Source: Bacteroidales bacterium (GTDB taxonomy: Bacteria > Bacteroidota > Bacteroidia > Bacteroidales > FEN-979). From it: a stretch of DNA of 64,000 bases. This document shows positions 34,722 to 44,451 of this stretch, one piece after another. Position numbers and translations under genes: made by a program. The notes beneath the pieces were generated by a model, which ran no database searches, was not told the origin of the DNA, and worked only from the letters and a program-made list of their open reading frames with translations. Where the stretch lies: NCBI GenBank assembly GCA_023231005.1, contig JALNWG010000006.1:1-64000 (forward strand), written 5' to 3'. The stretch's first letter is position 1; each line of letters starts with the position of its first letter.

Positions 34722-36657
34722 CAATCATTTTCTTGACTGAGCGATAGCTTCCTGCTTCCATTTTTAATAAATATATTCCAGATGTAAGGTTAATATCCTG
34801 TATATCAAACCTGTATTTCCCTGGCTCAAAATTTCCATTAACCGGAATGTTGATAAGTTTACCCATCATATCAACGATCGATAGTGTTACTTGTTCTGAA
34901 TGACCCACCTCAAATGAAACGGAGGTAGATTTATGGAAAGGATTTGGCTCATTTTGATACAAACAAAACCCATTCTTTTTTTGATCCGGTTTAACACCAA
35001 CAACTGTCGTTGCCTGTTTCAACAAAATATTCCGTAATGGGTCAAAAGTAACGTTAAGCGGTTGTTTGATAAAATTAAATTCATAGACCTGGTGGTTGGT
35101 ATCATTCATTATCATGAACAGAGTATCTGATGCATCAGTAAAAGAAATGCCAATTTGGACGGGCATTGTAAAGAATACTGTATTTGTTTGAGTTTGATTC
35201 AATACTAATTTTACCTTCCAGCTCTGAGGATCAACTTGTTTAATTTCAAATGTATTTTGATAAACAGGATGATTGGACGAGTAAACCCACTCATCAAAAA
35301 ACCAATTCAGATTTTGTCCGGAAGCCTGATTAACTTTTGCGACAAAATCTTCTGTAATCGCATTTTTAAACCGAAAATTTGTATCGGTGGCATAACTATT
35401 CATGACATGAAAGAAAGTGGAATCACCTAACACATATCGCAATTGGTGTAATACACAGGCCCCTTTGTTGTATGTAATTGCCGTGTTATATAATGTACTG
35501 CCAGCGGGTGTGTGAATAGCCCATTCCGGATGATATAGCGGCCAACCCGGGTTGGATGAAAGATAAACATTGGCCAGGGTATTCATGTTGGTCTTATAAG
35601 CGTCGTATCCTTGGGATTCTTCAACCCATAAATTTTGGCAATAAGTTCCAAATCCCTCATTTAACCAAATATCCGCCCAGGTCCCGCAGGTTATCAGATC
35701 TCCGAACCACTGATGGGAGTGTTCATGGGAAATAAGGTCGGAAGAATTGTATCCCCCAGGCTGAAGATGCACCATCGTTTGATTTTCCATACCACCCCAT
35801 GGAAATAGGGTGTTAAGCGTAGCAAATCCGATTTTTTCAAAAGGATAATCTCCGAATTTAATAGAAAAGAAATCAGTAAGAGGGCAGATCAGATTATTGA
35901 TGGTACTCAGTGTTTCTCCGGTTTTGTAATAAATTCTGATTGGAATACTGTCACCAGGTACAGATAACTTGTGCCAATATTCTTGATGAATCAGGTAATT
36001 TATTCTGGAAGATAAAGCAATCAAATAGGTTGCAATGGGTTGAGAGGAAATCCAGTGATAACGGATCGTATCAGCAGAAATAAGAGAGTCTGCCAGGATA
36101 CCATTTGAACCTAGACGAACGGAGAGTGGAACCTTCGCGTGAAGTTCGCAAGTGGCCTTGTCGGAAGGTCTGTCCCAACTCGGAAACCATTTTCTCGCTC
36201 CTTCCGGAGGCGAATCTGTGTATACAAAACCATAAGCTGCATAAAATGCATAATCCGACACGTTTTTATGTCGGTAAAAAATTTTAATATTCAATGATTC
36301 TCCAGGCAAGTAGGTCCTGTCCAATTGAATCGTTAAAGTATCATTCAAATGAATAAAGGATGAAGCTGCCATGTTGACAGAATCAATTTCCAATGAAGTA
36401 TTTACGGCATTCAATTTTATCTTATTTAAAACCGAATCAACTTTAACTGTGATAACCTCGTTGGCTGAAAAAGATCTTGGATAGGGAGTTGAATAACAGG
36501 TATAGATATCGAGATCTAAATTGTAATGAAGCACATCGTAACTGTGCTTCATATAATAATGTGCTGTGTCGGTCAGTGAAAGGTTAGGCTGAAGCGCAAA
36601 AACTGGCAACACATTTCCTAAAGAGATAATCAGGAAGAAGATTCGGAATAATTGCAT
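34711..36657 (-). CDS. M1 family aminopeptidase with T9SS sorting domain
   Basis: A 648-residue secreted zinc peptidase. After the signal peptide (residues 1-21), the M1 N-terminal beta domain precedes the substrate-anchoring GGMENQT, the zinc site HEHSHQWFGD, and the downstream ligand in WLNEGFGTY. The last 75 residues form a type IX secretion sorting domain (LYQNEPNPFHKSTSVSFEV, then GIYLLKMEAGSYRSVKKMIVMK), so the enzyme should be exported by T9SS and surface-attached or released. It is the second of two adjacent paralogues, 4 bases after the first, indicating a tandem duplication in one operon. Confidence 0.92.
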   Translation of the reverse strand: MQLFRIFFLIISLGNVLPVFALQPNLSLTDTAHYYMKHSYDVLHYNLDLDIYTCYSTPYPRSFSANEVITVKVDSVLNKIKLNAVNTSLEIDSVNMAASSFIHLNDTLTIQLDRTYLPGESLNIKIFYRHKNVSDYAFYAAYGFVYTDSPPEGARKWFPSWDRPSDKATCELHAKVPLSVRLGSNGILADSLISADTIRYHWISSQPIATYLIALSSRINYLIHQEYWHKLSVPGDSIPIRIYYKTGETLSTINNLICPLTDFFSIKFGDYPFEKIGFATLNTLFPWGGMENQTMVHLQPGGYNSSDLISHEHSHQWFGDLITCGTWADIWLNEGFGTYCQNLWVEESQGYDAYKTNMNTLANVYLSSNPGWPLYHPEWAIHTPAGSTLYNTAITYNKGACVLHQLRYVLGDSTFFHVMNSYATDTNFRFKNAITEDFVAKVNQASGQNLNWFFDEWVYSSNHPVYQNTFEIKQVDPQSWKVKLVLNQTQTNTVFFTMPVQIGISFTDASDTLFMIMNDTNHQVYEFNFIKQPLNVTFDPLRNILLKQATTVVGVKPDQKKNGFCLYQNEPNPFHKSTSVSFEVGHSEQVTLSIVDMMGKLINIPVNGNFEPGKYRFDIQDINLTSGIYLLKMEAGSYRSVKKMIVMK

Positions 36658-36661
36658 GAGA

Positions 36662-38650
36662 CTATCTGGTTATGGTTAATTTTTTATTTATCACGGTATC
36701 TCCGGCCCTAAGTCTGTATATGTATATCCCGGATGGGATACCAGAACAATCAATGGTTATTTGGTGTTTTCCAGCCATTTGATATTCTTCAATTGGATTG
36801 ATAACAGATTTCCCCAACAGATTTATCAAGTCAATCCGTATGCTCATTGGAGTATTTAATTCAAATTTTATCATCGTATTTCCGGAAGTAGGGTTCGGGA
36901 TGTTTTGATCAAGTTTCACAGCAAATCCTGTTTGTTCAGGAGTATTGACAATGGTACTTCCTTCTTTTAGAACAATCATATTATCTGGATCGAATTGTAA
37001 AAGAATTGGCCTTTTCGAATATGTCCAATCCATTTGTTGGTTGTTCACATCATTCATTATCCTGACCAAGGTATCTGAGCCATCCTCAAAACTGATTTTT
37101 ATTTCAATTGGCATTTTGAAAAACACGGTATTGGTTTGTACTTGTTTGGCAAAAAAATTGACTTTCCAATTTCCATTTTCCAGGTTCTGAAAATTATACG
37201 TATTCTGGTATATTGGGTGATTGGGTTGATAAATCCATTGGTCAAAAAACCAGGAATAATCTTCACCTGTTACCTGATTCACTTTTTGGTTAAAATCGAA
37301 AATTGAAGCGGATTTGAATTTTAAATTTGTATCTGCACAATAGGCTTTCAACGTGGTAAAAAATAGTGAATCTCCAAGCACATAACGTAACTCGTGTAAT
37401 ACACAGGCACCTTTCATATAAGTGATGGAGGTATTGAATAGGATATTGGAAGAAGGTGTTTGGTTTGCCCATTGTGGGTCGGAAATAGCCCATCCTGGAT
37501 TGCTTGAAAGATAATTGTTGGCATCTCCATCGATATCAGATTTATACGCGGCATAGCCACCAGAATATTCGTGCCAAAATGCTTCTGTCCATGTGGCAAA
37601 TCCTTCATTCAACCAAATATCCGCCCAAGTACTACATGTAATCATATCGCCGAACCACTGATGTGCATATTCATGTGCTGCCAGACTTTCATCCCAACAT
37701 CCGGGACATAAACTTGTCAATGTTTGGTTTTCCATTCCTCCCCAAGCAAAATCATAGTTTAAAGTGGCAAATCCATTCTTAGGGAAAGGATGTTCAATAA
37801 AATTCTGAGAGTACCATGTTGTCATTGCTGGTAAAATGGATGTTACAGGAAATGGATTCTCCCCATTATTGTAATAAAACCTCAGCGGAATACTGTCCAA
37901 GGGGTTACTTAATTTATGCCAATGGATAATTTGAAGGTTATAATTCACCTTGGAAGTCATAACTATCAGATAAGTAGCCACATTTTCATTGGAGATCCAA
38001 TGATAGGTCAAAGTGTCGCCAAGCAATGTCGAATCTGCAAGGTACCCGTTTGAACCCAATTTCACATTTGCTTTAACCTTTGCCGTAAGATCAAGTTTCG
38101 CTTTATCTGAAGGTTTATCCCAACAGGGAAACCACTTGCGTGCTCCCTCTGGTTCACAATCTGTGAAAACCATTCCGGAATTCACAAAAAATGCATAATC
38201 CTGAACATTTTTATGACGATAATAAATTTTCACGTTCAACACTTCACCGGCTGTGTATGTTCTGTTCAAAAGGATGGTCAAAATGTCATTCTGATGGATA
38301 AATGAAACTCCGGATAGTCTTACCGAATCAATAGCAAGAGAAAAGGTGTCAGCATTTAACTGGATGCTATTTAAAGTTGAATCTACGCGTAGTTGAATGG
38401 TATTCGAAGCCTGAAAATCCCGTGGGTAGGGTGCAGTGTAACAATGGTATAAATTGACAAATAAGGTATATTTCAAAACATCAAAGGAATGAATTGGCCC
38501 ATTTTCGGCATTTAAGGGTTGTTCTGAAATTCGGGCAGCGCTTTTTTTCATTGCACAGTATTCCGATCCTTTCATATATTGGAAATTTTGAGCCGTAATG
38601 GTTGAAATGGCTGCGAAAAAAATCATCAGCAATCTGATTGATGTTTTCAT
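36662..38650 (-). CDS. M1 family aminopeptidase with T9SS sorting domain (paralogue)
   Basis: A 662-residue close relative of the next gene. It has a signal peptide (1-20), the GGMENQT substrate motif, the zinc site HEYAHQWFGD and NEGFATW, and a C-terminal T9SS domain (LDQNIPNPTSGNTMIKFEL, GIYIYRLRAGDTVINKKLTITR). All catalytic residues visible in M1 enzymes are present, so both copies are probably active. Substrate preferences may differ: CPGCWDESLAAHEYAHQ here replaces the QPGGYNSSDLISHEHSHQ-like stretch of the other. A TACTTTTG element on the minus strand at 38680-38687 precedes it. Confidence 0.92.
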   Translation of the reverse strand: MKTSIRLLMIFFAAISTITAQNFQYMKGSEYCAMKKSAARISEQPLNAENGPIHSFDVLKYTLFVNLYHCYTAPYPRDFQASNTIQLRVDSTLNSIQLNADTFSLAIDSVRLSGVSFIHQNDILTILLNRTYTAGEVLNVKIYYRHKNVQDYAFFVNSGMVFTDCEPEGARKWFPCWDKPSDKAKLDLTAKVKANVKLGSNGYLADSTLLGDTLTYHWISNENVATYLIVMTSKVNYNLQIIHWHKLSNPLDSIPLRFYYNNGENPFPVTSILPAMTTWYSQNFIEHPFPKNGFATLNYDFAWGGMENQTLTSLCPGCWDESLAAHEYAHQWFGDMITCSTWADIWLNEGFATWTEAFWHEYSGGYAAYKSDIDGDANNYLSSNPGWAISDPQWANQTPSSNILFNTSITYMKGACVLHELRYVLGDSLFFTTLKAYCADTNLKFKSASIFDFNQKVNQVTGEDYSWFFDQWIYQPNHPIYQNTYNFQNLENGNWKVNFFAKQVQTNTVFFKMPIEIKISFEDGSDTLVRIMNDVNNQQMDWTYSKRPILLQFDPDNMIVLKEGSTIVNTPEQTGFAVKLDQNIPNPTSGNTMIKFELNTPMSIRIDLINLLGKSVINPIEEYQMAGKHQITIDCSGIPSGIYIYRLRAGDTVINKKLTITR

Positions 38651-38679
38651 GGGAAAATAGTTGGCATTTTTATAATAGG

Positions 38680-38687
38680 CAAAAGTA
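38680..38687 (-). promoter_or_regulatory. candidate -7 element for the M1 peptidase pair
   Basis: The minus strand reads TACTTTTG (TAnnTTTG), 29 bases before the start of the first peptidase. No TTG at the ideal -33 spacing was seen. Confidence 0.42.
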
Positions 38688-38760
38688 CTTCATTTCTTGG
38701 TTGGTCGATTTGAAAATGCTTGTTCTTATGGAAAAAACAAATATTTTTGTCAACCTAATT

Positions 38761-40386
38761 ATGAAAAAATTATTTTTATTTCTCGTGTTGTTTGGCCTCT
38801 TTTGCCAATCCTGCCGTCAGGGTGCTGAAAAATCTGTAAAAACAGTGTTCAAGTATAATGAGGCAGCCAATATAACTTCTCTGGATCCTGCTTTTGCCCG
38901 TGATCAGGCAATTATCTGGGCTACTAACCAGCTTTTTAACGGTTTGATCCAACTTGATGACCGTTTGATAATACGCCCGTGTATTGCACGTTCATGGGAA
39001 ATTTCGGAAGATGGGAAAATTTATACCTTTCATCTCAGAAGGGATGTTTCATTTCATCCAAGCCCTGCGTTTCCAGGGTCTCAGGGGAGAATTGTCGTTG
39101 CAAATGATTTCGTGTATTCATTCAACAGGCTGATAGACCCCAAGCTGGCTTCTCCTGGAGCCTGGATATTTGACAATGTCAAGAACAAAAATGGAAAATA
39201 TGAATTTCAAGCCCCCAATGATTCAACTCTCAAAATTGAATTAAAACAGCCCTTCCCACCTTTTTTAGGTTTACTAAGCACTCAATATTGTTCGGTGGTT
39301 CCTGCTGAAGTAGTACGCTTTTATGGTCCCGGTTTCCGAAATCACCCGATAGGAACAGGTCCGTTTTTATTCAAAATGTGGAAAGAGGGGGTGAAGTTGG
39401 TTTTATTAAAAAACCCTAATTACTTTGAAATGGAAAAGGGATTCAGACTTCCATACCTCGATGCTGTTGACATTACTTTTTTGCCTGATAAACAATCTGC
39501 TTTTCTGGAGTTTATGAAAGGAAATCTCGATTTTATGTCGGGGATTGATCCAACCTATAAAGACGAAGTACTTACTCCGGAGGGAGAATTACAAAATAAA
39601 TATCATTCCAAGATCTCCTTGATTTCTCAACCCTATCTGAATACAGAATATCTGGGTTTCATGCTGGATGGGGCCAATCTGAGCGGAAATACTCAAGGTG
39701 TAATTAATAAACGGATACGCCAGGCTATTAATTATGCATTCGATCGCCATAAAATGATCCGGTATTTGAGAAATAATATCGGGACACCGGGAGAGCAGGG
39801 AATCACACCAAAAGGGTTGCCCTCCTTTGATTCCTCCATGACTTTTTTCTCCTATGATCCCGAAAAAGCAGCCAAATTATTGGCTGAAGCAGGATTCCCG
39901 GGAGGAAAAGGAATGCCAGTGATTACTCTGACATCAACTTCTGATTATCTCGATATTTGTAAATATATTCAACATCAGGTTTCAAAACTTGGAATCAATC
40001 TCGAAATTGAAATAAGTCCACCGGCTGCTGTTAAAGAGATGAAAGCGCAGGCAAAATTGCCCTTTTTCAGAGCTTCCTGGATTGCCGATTACCCAGATGC
40101 GGAAAATTATCTTTCACTCTTTTACAGTAAGAATTTTTGCCCCAGAGGACCCAATTATTCCCATTTCAGTAATCCTGAATTTGATTTGCTCTATGAAAAA
40201 GCGATGTTGATTGTTAATGATTCTATCCGTTATTCACTATACCAAAAAATGGAACAAATATTAATGTCCGAAGCGCCGGTGGTGATTTTATACTATGATC
40301 AGGTACTCCGTTTTGTACAGAAGAATGTTACTGGGCTCGGAAATAACCCAATGAATTTATTAACCTTGAAAAGGGTTAAAAAGTGA
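38761..40386 (+). CDS. peptide/oligopeptide ABC transporter substrate-binding lipoprotein
   Basis: A family 5 extracellular solute-binding protein. The frame opens at 38638, but the ATG at 38761 begins a proper lipoprotein signal (MKKLFLFLVLFGLFCQSCRQG), giving 541 residues. The lipobox is unusual, with Cys at -3 and Gln at -2 before the probable lipidated Cys. The mature part has TSLDPAFARDQAIIWATNQLF, HPIGTGPFLF and YPDAENYLSLFYS motifs of dipeptide/oligopeptide binders. No permease or ATPase gene is adjacent, so it must work with a transporter encoded elsewhere or in another role. Confidence 0.86.
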   Translation: MKKLFLFLVLFGLFCQSCRQGAEKSVKTVFKYNEAANITSLDPAFARDQAIIWATNQLFNGLIQLDDRLIIRPCIARSWEISEDGKIYTFHLRRDVSFHPSPAFPGSQGRIVVANDFVYSFNRLIDPKLASPGAWIFDNVKNKNGKYEFQAPNDSTLKIELKQPFPPFLGLLSTQYCSVVPAEVVRFYGPGFRNHPIGTGPFLFKMWKEGVKLVLLKNPNYFEMEKGFRLPYLDAVDITFLPDKQSAFLEFMKGNLDFMSGIDPTYKDEVLTPEGELQNKYHSKISLISQPYLNTEYLGFMLDGANLSGNTQGVINKRIRQAINYAFDRHKMIRYLRNNIGTPGEQGITPKGLPSFDSSMTFFSYDPEKAAKLLAEAGFPGGKGMPVITLTSTSDYLDICKYIQHQVSKLGINLEIEISPPAAVKEMKAQAKLPFFRASWIADYPDAENYLSLFYSKNFCPRGPNYSHFSNPEFDLLYEKAMLIVNDSIRYSLYQKMEQILMSEAPVVILYYDQVLRFVQKNVTGLGNNPMNLLTLKRVKK

Positions 40387-41143
40387 TCTTTAACCCGTCA
40401 TAAGCCAACTGAACAAATTCTGGCAATTCTGGGTTTATATCACGATAACATCCCATTTGATGACTGATATGCGTGATAAATCCTCTTTCAGGTTTTATTT
40501 CTTGCATTAAATCAAGGGCTTCCTCCAGATTGAAATGCGAATAGTGTTTTTTCTTTCGCAAGGCATTGATAACGAAAATTTTAGAACCCCTGATTTTCCT
40601 CTTTTCTTTTTCCGAAATTTTTACTGCATCAGTAATATAAGTAAAATCATGGATGCGAAAGCCATAAACAAATTTATTCTTATTGAAATGAAGAGCATGA
40701 ATGGGTAATATTTTCAGACCGTTTAGATAAAATGGTTCATTTTTAAGCAAATGAAGAATAATTTCAGGGACTCCGGGATAGGGTTCTTTCTTAAATGCGT
40801 AGGAGAACTCCAGTTTTATCATCTTTTGAACTTCCCGTGCAGCATATACATGAGCGGGACTTTTATTTATATAATTGAATGCTCTTACATCATCCAATCC
40901 ACCAAGATGGTCCTTATGCCCATGGGTCATCAGAATCGCATCAATTGAGGTAATTTGTTCACGAAGCATTTGTTGCCGGAAGTCGGGACCACAGTCAATG
41001 ATGATCCTTTGTCCATCGGTTTCAATGGAGATGGATGATCGTAACCGTTTATCGCGGGGATCGGTTGATTTACAAACCGGGCAATCACAAGCAATGACAG
41101 GAACTCCCTGTGAAGTCCCCGTCCCAAGAAAAGTTATGGTCAT
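40376..41143 (-). CDS. MBL fold metallo-hydrolase, PhnP/RNase Z-like
   Basis: The frame opens at 41221, but the family start is the ATG at 41143 (MTITFLGTGTSQGVP), giving 255 residues and a short leader from the -7 element at 41162-41169. It has a cysteine cluster (CDCPVCKS) like PhnP, the metal motif THGHKDHLGG, and later histidines in LPIHALHFNK and HYSHFNLEEAL. PhnP-type enzymes hydrolyse cyclic phosphodiesters; other relatives process tRNA. The substrate is not determined. It overlaps the substrate-binding protein gene tail to tail by 11 bases. Confidence 0.86.
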   Translation of the reverse strand: MTITFLGTGTSQGVPVIACDCPVCKSTDPRDKRLRSSISIETDGQRIIIDCGPDFRQQMLREQITSIDAILMTHGHKDHLGGLDDVRAFNYINKSPAHVYAAREVQKMIKLEFSYAFKKEPYPGVPEIILHLLKNEPFYLNGLKILPIHALHFNKNKFVYGFRIHDFTYITDAVKISEKEKRKIRGSKIFVINALRKKKHYSHFNLEEALDLMQEIKPERGFITHISHQMGCYRDINPELPEFVQLAYDGLKITF

Positions 41144-41161
41144 ATAACATATTATATTTGG

Positions 41162-41169
41162 CAAAGATA
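41162..41169 (-). promoter_or_regulatory. candidate -7 element for the MBL hydrolase
   Basis: The minus strand reads TATCTTTG 18 bases before the chosen ATG at 41143, which supports that start over the longer frame. The -33 spacing is imperfect. Confidence 0.45.
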
Positions 41170-41180
41170 TAATTCTCTGA

Positions 41181-41212
41181 TTTGTCATGTTCCAACAGTT
41201 TTCGTAAATTTG
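41181..41212 (+). promoter_or_regulatory. promoter of the DUF6913-dapA genes
   Basis: TTTG at 41181-41184 and TAAATTTG at 41205-41212 are separated by 20 bases. It is divergent from the MBL hydrolase promoter and lies 33 bases before the first start codon. Confidence 0.62.
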
Positions 41213-41245
41213 CAAATTCAAAATGTTAATAAATATTTATAAATC

Positions 41246-41791
41246 ATGTTCAGAAAGATCAGAATTAAAATCGGACAGCATTACTTCAAAAAAGAAAAGT
41301 CTCAATCTGACCGGAGAACACAGATGACCAATCTGCAGGATGCCCAAAGGATAGGGATTTTATATACGCTTGATGAAGTACCTGATTATGAACGAGTATC
41401 TGAATTTGTATCCCAATTGCAACATGACAAGAAGGAGGTGAAAGCGTTGGGTTTTGTCAAGAAAAAAGTTCTTGTTCATCGCTTCCTTCCAAAATTATCT
41501 TATGATTTTTTCTCGAAACGTGACCTGACTTGGTTTTATAAACCCATTCATAATCAGGTTAAGGATTTCATTGAGAAAGAATTTGATCTTTTGATAGATC
41601 TGAGTTCCCGTGATAATTTCCCACTAAAATACATTGCTGGTCTATCTAATGCCCTCTGCAGGGTCGGAAAATTTTCGGAAGAAAATGCCGACTATTATGA
41701 CTTTATGATTGATATGAAGCCTGCCATGACCACCGATGATTTTCTCGGACAGATCCGGCATTATTTAACCATCATTAATACCCATGCGTAA
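41246..41791 (+). CDS. DUF6913 family protein
   Basis: A 181-residue cytoplasmic protein of a Bacteroidota-specific uncharacterised family. It begins with a basic helix (FRKIRIKIGQHYFKKEK) and contains RIGILYTLDEVPDYERVSEFV, FFSKRDLTWFYKP and DLLIDLSSRDNFPLKYIAGLS. The gene overlaps dapA by 8 bases, so the two are translationally coupled, a gene order common in this phylum. No catalytic motif is evident. A link to lysine or peptidoglycan precursor synthesis is inferred only from the coupling. Confidence 0.78.
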   Translation: MFRKIRIKIGQHYFKKEKSQSDRRTQMTNLQDAQRIGILYTLDEVPDYERVSEFVSQLQHDKKEVKALGFVKKKVLVHRFLPKLSYDFFSKRDLTWFYKPIHNQVKDFIEKEFDLLIDLSSRDNFPLKYIAGLSNALCRVGKFSEENADYYDFMIDMKPAMTTDDFLGQIRHYLTIINTHA

Positions 41792-42677
41792 AAGTCATAA
41801 TAAGTTCAAAGGAACAGGGGTTGCTATTGTAACTCCGTTTAAAAAATCCGGAGCAATCGATTTTGACGCTTATGAACAAATCCTGAATTTCACGATTCAG
41901 GGTGGAGCCAATTTCATTGTTGCATTAGGAACAACGGGGGAGGCTGCTACCATGTCGAAGCTCGAAAAGAAAACCCTGATCGAATTTTCTGTGCGGATAA
42001 TCAATAATCGGGTGCCTTTGGTAATCGGAGTAGGGGGAAATAATACTTCAGATGTTGTACTGACGATTCATGGAACTCCGTTTAAAGGAGTTGACGGACT
42101 TCTATCGGTTTGTCCGTATTACTCGAAGCCACAGCAGGAGGGAATATACCAGCATTTTATGACCATTGCCAAAGCAAGTCCAGTCCCAGTTATTTTATAT
42201 ACTGTTCCCGGAAGGACAAGCAGCAATATCAGTTCAGCAACTACCCTCCGACTGGCAAATGACTGTGAAAATATAATTGGGATTAAGGAAGCTTCAGGTA
42301 ATTTTGATCAAGTTTACCAGGTAATAAAGAATAGACCCAAGGATTTTTTGGTTCTTTCGGGCGATGACAGCCTTACACTTCCTCTTATTGCAGCAGGAGC
42401 AGATGGAGTCATTTCAGTAACAGCCAATGCATTCCCAGAAGAATTTTCACAAATGGTGAAATTATCTCTTGCAGGTGATTTCAAATCCGCCAGGGCCATC
42501 CATTATAAATTGATCGACTTTACTAATTCCCTTTTCATTGATGGTAGTCCTGCTGGTATTAAAGCAGCGCTGCAAATAAAAAATCTTTGTTCGAATTACT
42601 TACGCCTTCCACTTGTTCCGGCAAATCCGGAAATTTATAAACTTATTGAAAAACTTGTTTTACAACTTCAAAAGTAG
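41784..42677 (+). CDS. dapA: 4-hydroxy-tetrahydrodipicolinate synthase
   Basis: DapA condenses pyruvate with aspartate semialdehyde, the first committed step to diaminopimelate and lysine. The 297-residue product has the TIM-barrel motifs GTGVAIVTPF, ALGTTGEAATMS, the active-site Tyr region ILYTVPGRTSSNI, and the Schiff-base lysine in IGIKEASGNFDQ. Length is normal. It overlaps the upstream DUF6913 gene by 8 bases and ends 1 base before the next start codon, so three genes may share a transcript. Confidence 0.95.
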   Translation: MRKSHNKFKGTGVAIVTPFKKSGAIDFDAYEQILNFTIQGGANFIVALGTTGEAATMSKLEKKTLIEFSVRIINNRVPLVIGVGGNNTSDVVLTIHGTPFKGVDGLLSVCPYYSKPQQEGIYQHFMTIAKASPVPVILYTVPGRTSSNISSATTLRLANDCENIIGIKEASGNFDQVYQVIKNRPKDFLVLSGDDSLTLPLIAAGADGVISVTANAFPEEFSQMVKLSLAGDFKSARAIHYKLIDFTNSLFIDGSPAGIKAALQIKNLCSNYLRLPLVPANPEIYKLIEKLVLQLQK

Positions 42678-42678
42678 C

Positions 42679-44424
42679 ATGAAGCGATTAACTCTATTGG
42701 CGTTTTTTTTTCTTTTTCTTTTCGGATATATCAATCTTCAAGGCCAACATACTAACATATTGGTAGCCGATTCTCTTTTAAAAAGCAGAGGAGAAGTTTT
42801 TTTTAAATTCAAAGTAGGTTCACAACAGGAAGTCAATATCCTTACCAGGATCATATCCATTGACCGTGTTGACGGATTGGAGGTATTCGCTTATGCGAAC
42901 GCCTCGCAGTTTTCAGAATTTCGCCATCAGGGTTACGCTTATGAAATACTAACTCCTCCGGGATTGCTTCTCCCTGAAAAGGATCTTTTACCCGGTATCG
43001 AACAGCAACATCCTGGAAATACCACTACTATCTGGAATTTTTATCCAAGTTATAATCAATATGTTAGTTATATGGTTGGTTTTGCTCAGAATCATTCGGA
43101 AATCTGTAAGTTGGATACCATTGGGACGACCATAGATAACAGATTATTGTTAGCTGTTAGGATCAGTAAAAATATTAATCTTGAAGAGACAGAACCTCAG
43201 TTTTTTTACACATCCTCCATACATGGCGATGAAATAACAGGCTATGTTTTGATGTTACACCTGATTGATTATCTGCTGTCTAATTATGGAATCGATCCAA
43301 GAATTACCAATCTTATCAATACTACTGAAATCGTAATTAATCCCCTGGCTAATCCGGATGGGACATACCATGGAGGAAATAATTCCGTATCTGGCGCTGT
43401 CCGGTACAATGCAAATTATGTTGATCTGAATCGCAACTATCCAGATCCAAAAGTGGGAGCGCATCCTGATGGGAATCAATGGCAAACGGAGACCAATGCA
43501 TTCATGACCTATGCTTATAATAACCATTTTACCATGAGTGCAAATTTTCATGGTGGTTCAGAGGTGTTCAACTACCCCTGGGATACCTGGTCGAAAAATA
43601 CTGCCGATTATCAGTGGTGGCAGTTTGTCGGACGTGAATGGGCCGATACCGTTCATAAATATGCTGTTCCCGGTTACTTTACGTATTTAAATGATGGTAT
43701 TACCAACGGAAACGCATGGTATGAAATCAATGGTGGCCGCCAGGATTATATGAATTATTGGCATAAATGCAGAGAAGTTACCGTTGAAATCTCTGAAACT
43801 AAAATACTTCCTACGAGTGAATTGTTGTCGTTTTGGGATTATAATTATCATTCCTTCCTGAACTTTATTGAAGAATCGCATTACGGATTTAGCGGAATTG
43901 TTACCGATTCAGTCACCGGGCAGCCGTTAAAAGCAAAAGTATTCATTCCGATGTTTGATATTGACAGCTCTGAAGTGTTTTCAAGAGAAACCAATGGTTA
44001 TTACATGCGTCCTATTTATGAAGGGAACTATGATGTCTCTTTTTCCGATTCCGGATATGTCACGAAATATGTTAAAAATGTCCAGGTTAGCAAATGGAGT
44101 TCTACCACGGTGAATGTTCAATTGCGGCCTCTTTCTTATACTAGCGATAATCTTGGAAGGGGTATCGGTACCATTCATATCTGTCCGAACCCAAACGACG
44201 GAGACTTTTTTATTGATTTACCGAAAAATGTGAATTATCCGGTAACTTTTCAACTCTATTCCTGTATGGGAAAACTCATTTACCAAACGACTTGGAAATT
44301 TCAATCCGGTAGTGACAAATTACAACTTTCCATTCACGGATTAACTCCCGGAATCTATACTGCAAAGGTTAGTACTGAAAATTCTGTTTATGCCAATAAA
44401 CTGGTTATTCAATCAGTAAAATAA
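42679..44424 (+). CDS. M14 zinc carboxypeptidase with T9SS sorting domain
   Basis: The frame begins inside dapA, but the ATG at 42679 starts a signal peptide (MKRLTLLAFFFLFLFGYINL), giving 581 residues. The M14 zinc site is SSIHGDEITGYVLM (His and Glu) with a later ligand in NFHGGSEVFNYPW, the substrate residues in DLNRNYPDP, and the catalytic Glu in CREVTVEISETK. A carboxypeptidase regulatory-like beta domain follows (GIVTDSVTGQPLKAKVFI), then a T9SS sorting domain (ICPNPNDGDFFIDLPKN to the end). It should be a secreted metallocarboxypeptidase. It follows dapA by one base, though functionally unrelated. Confidence 0.92.
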   Translation: MKRLTLLAFFFLFLFGYINLQGQHTNILVADSLLKSRGEVFFKFKVGSQQEVNILTRIISIDRVDGLEVFAYANASQFSEFRHQGYAYEILTPPGLLLPEKDLLPGIEQQHPGNTTTIWNFYPSYNQYVSYMVGFAQNHSEICKLDTIGTTIDNRLLLAVRISKNINLEETEPQFFYTSSIHGDEITGYVLMLHLIDYLLSNYGIDPRITNLINTTEIVINPLANPDGTYHGGNNSVSGAVRYNANYVDLNRNYPDPKVGAHPDGNQWQTETNAFMTYAYNNHFTMSANFHGGSEVFNYPWDTWSKNTADYQWWQFVGREWADTVHKYAVPGYFTYLNDGITNGNAWYEINGGRQDYMNYWHKCREVTVEISETKILPTSELLSFWDYNYHSFLNFIEESHYGFSGIVTDSVTGQPLKAKVFIPMFDIDSSEVFSRETNGYYMRPIYEGNYDVSFSDSGYVTKYVKNVQVSKWSSTTVNVQLRPLSYTSDNLGRGIGTIHICPNPNDGDFFIDLPKNVNYPVTFQLYSCMGKLIYQTTWKFQSGSDKLQLSIHGLTPGIYTAKVSTENSVYANKLVIQSVK

Positions 44425-44451
44425 TACCGTTCCATCCGTATCTCTAAAAAA

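Noticed and set aside
38638..38760. Upstream extension of the peptide-binding protein
   Set aside because: Overlaps the M1 peptidase start and would bury the lipoprotein signal that begins at the ATG at 38761.
42613..42678. Upstream extension of the M14 peptidase inside dapA
   Set aside because: The signal peptide begins at the ATG at 42679, one base after the dapA stop.
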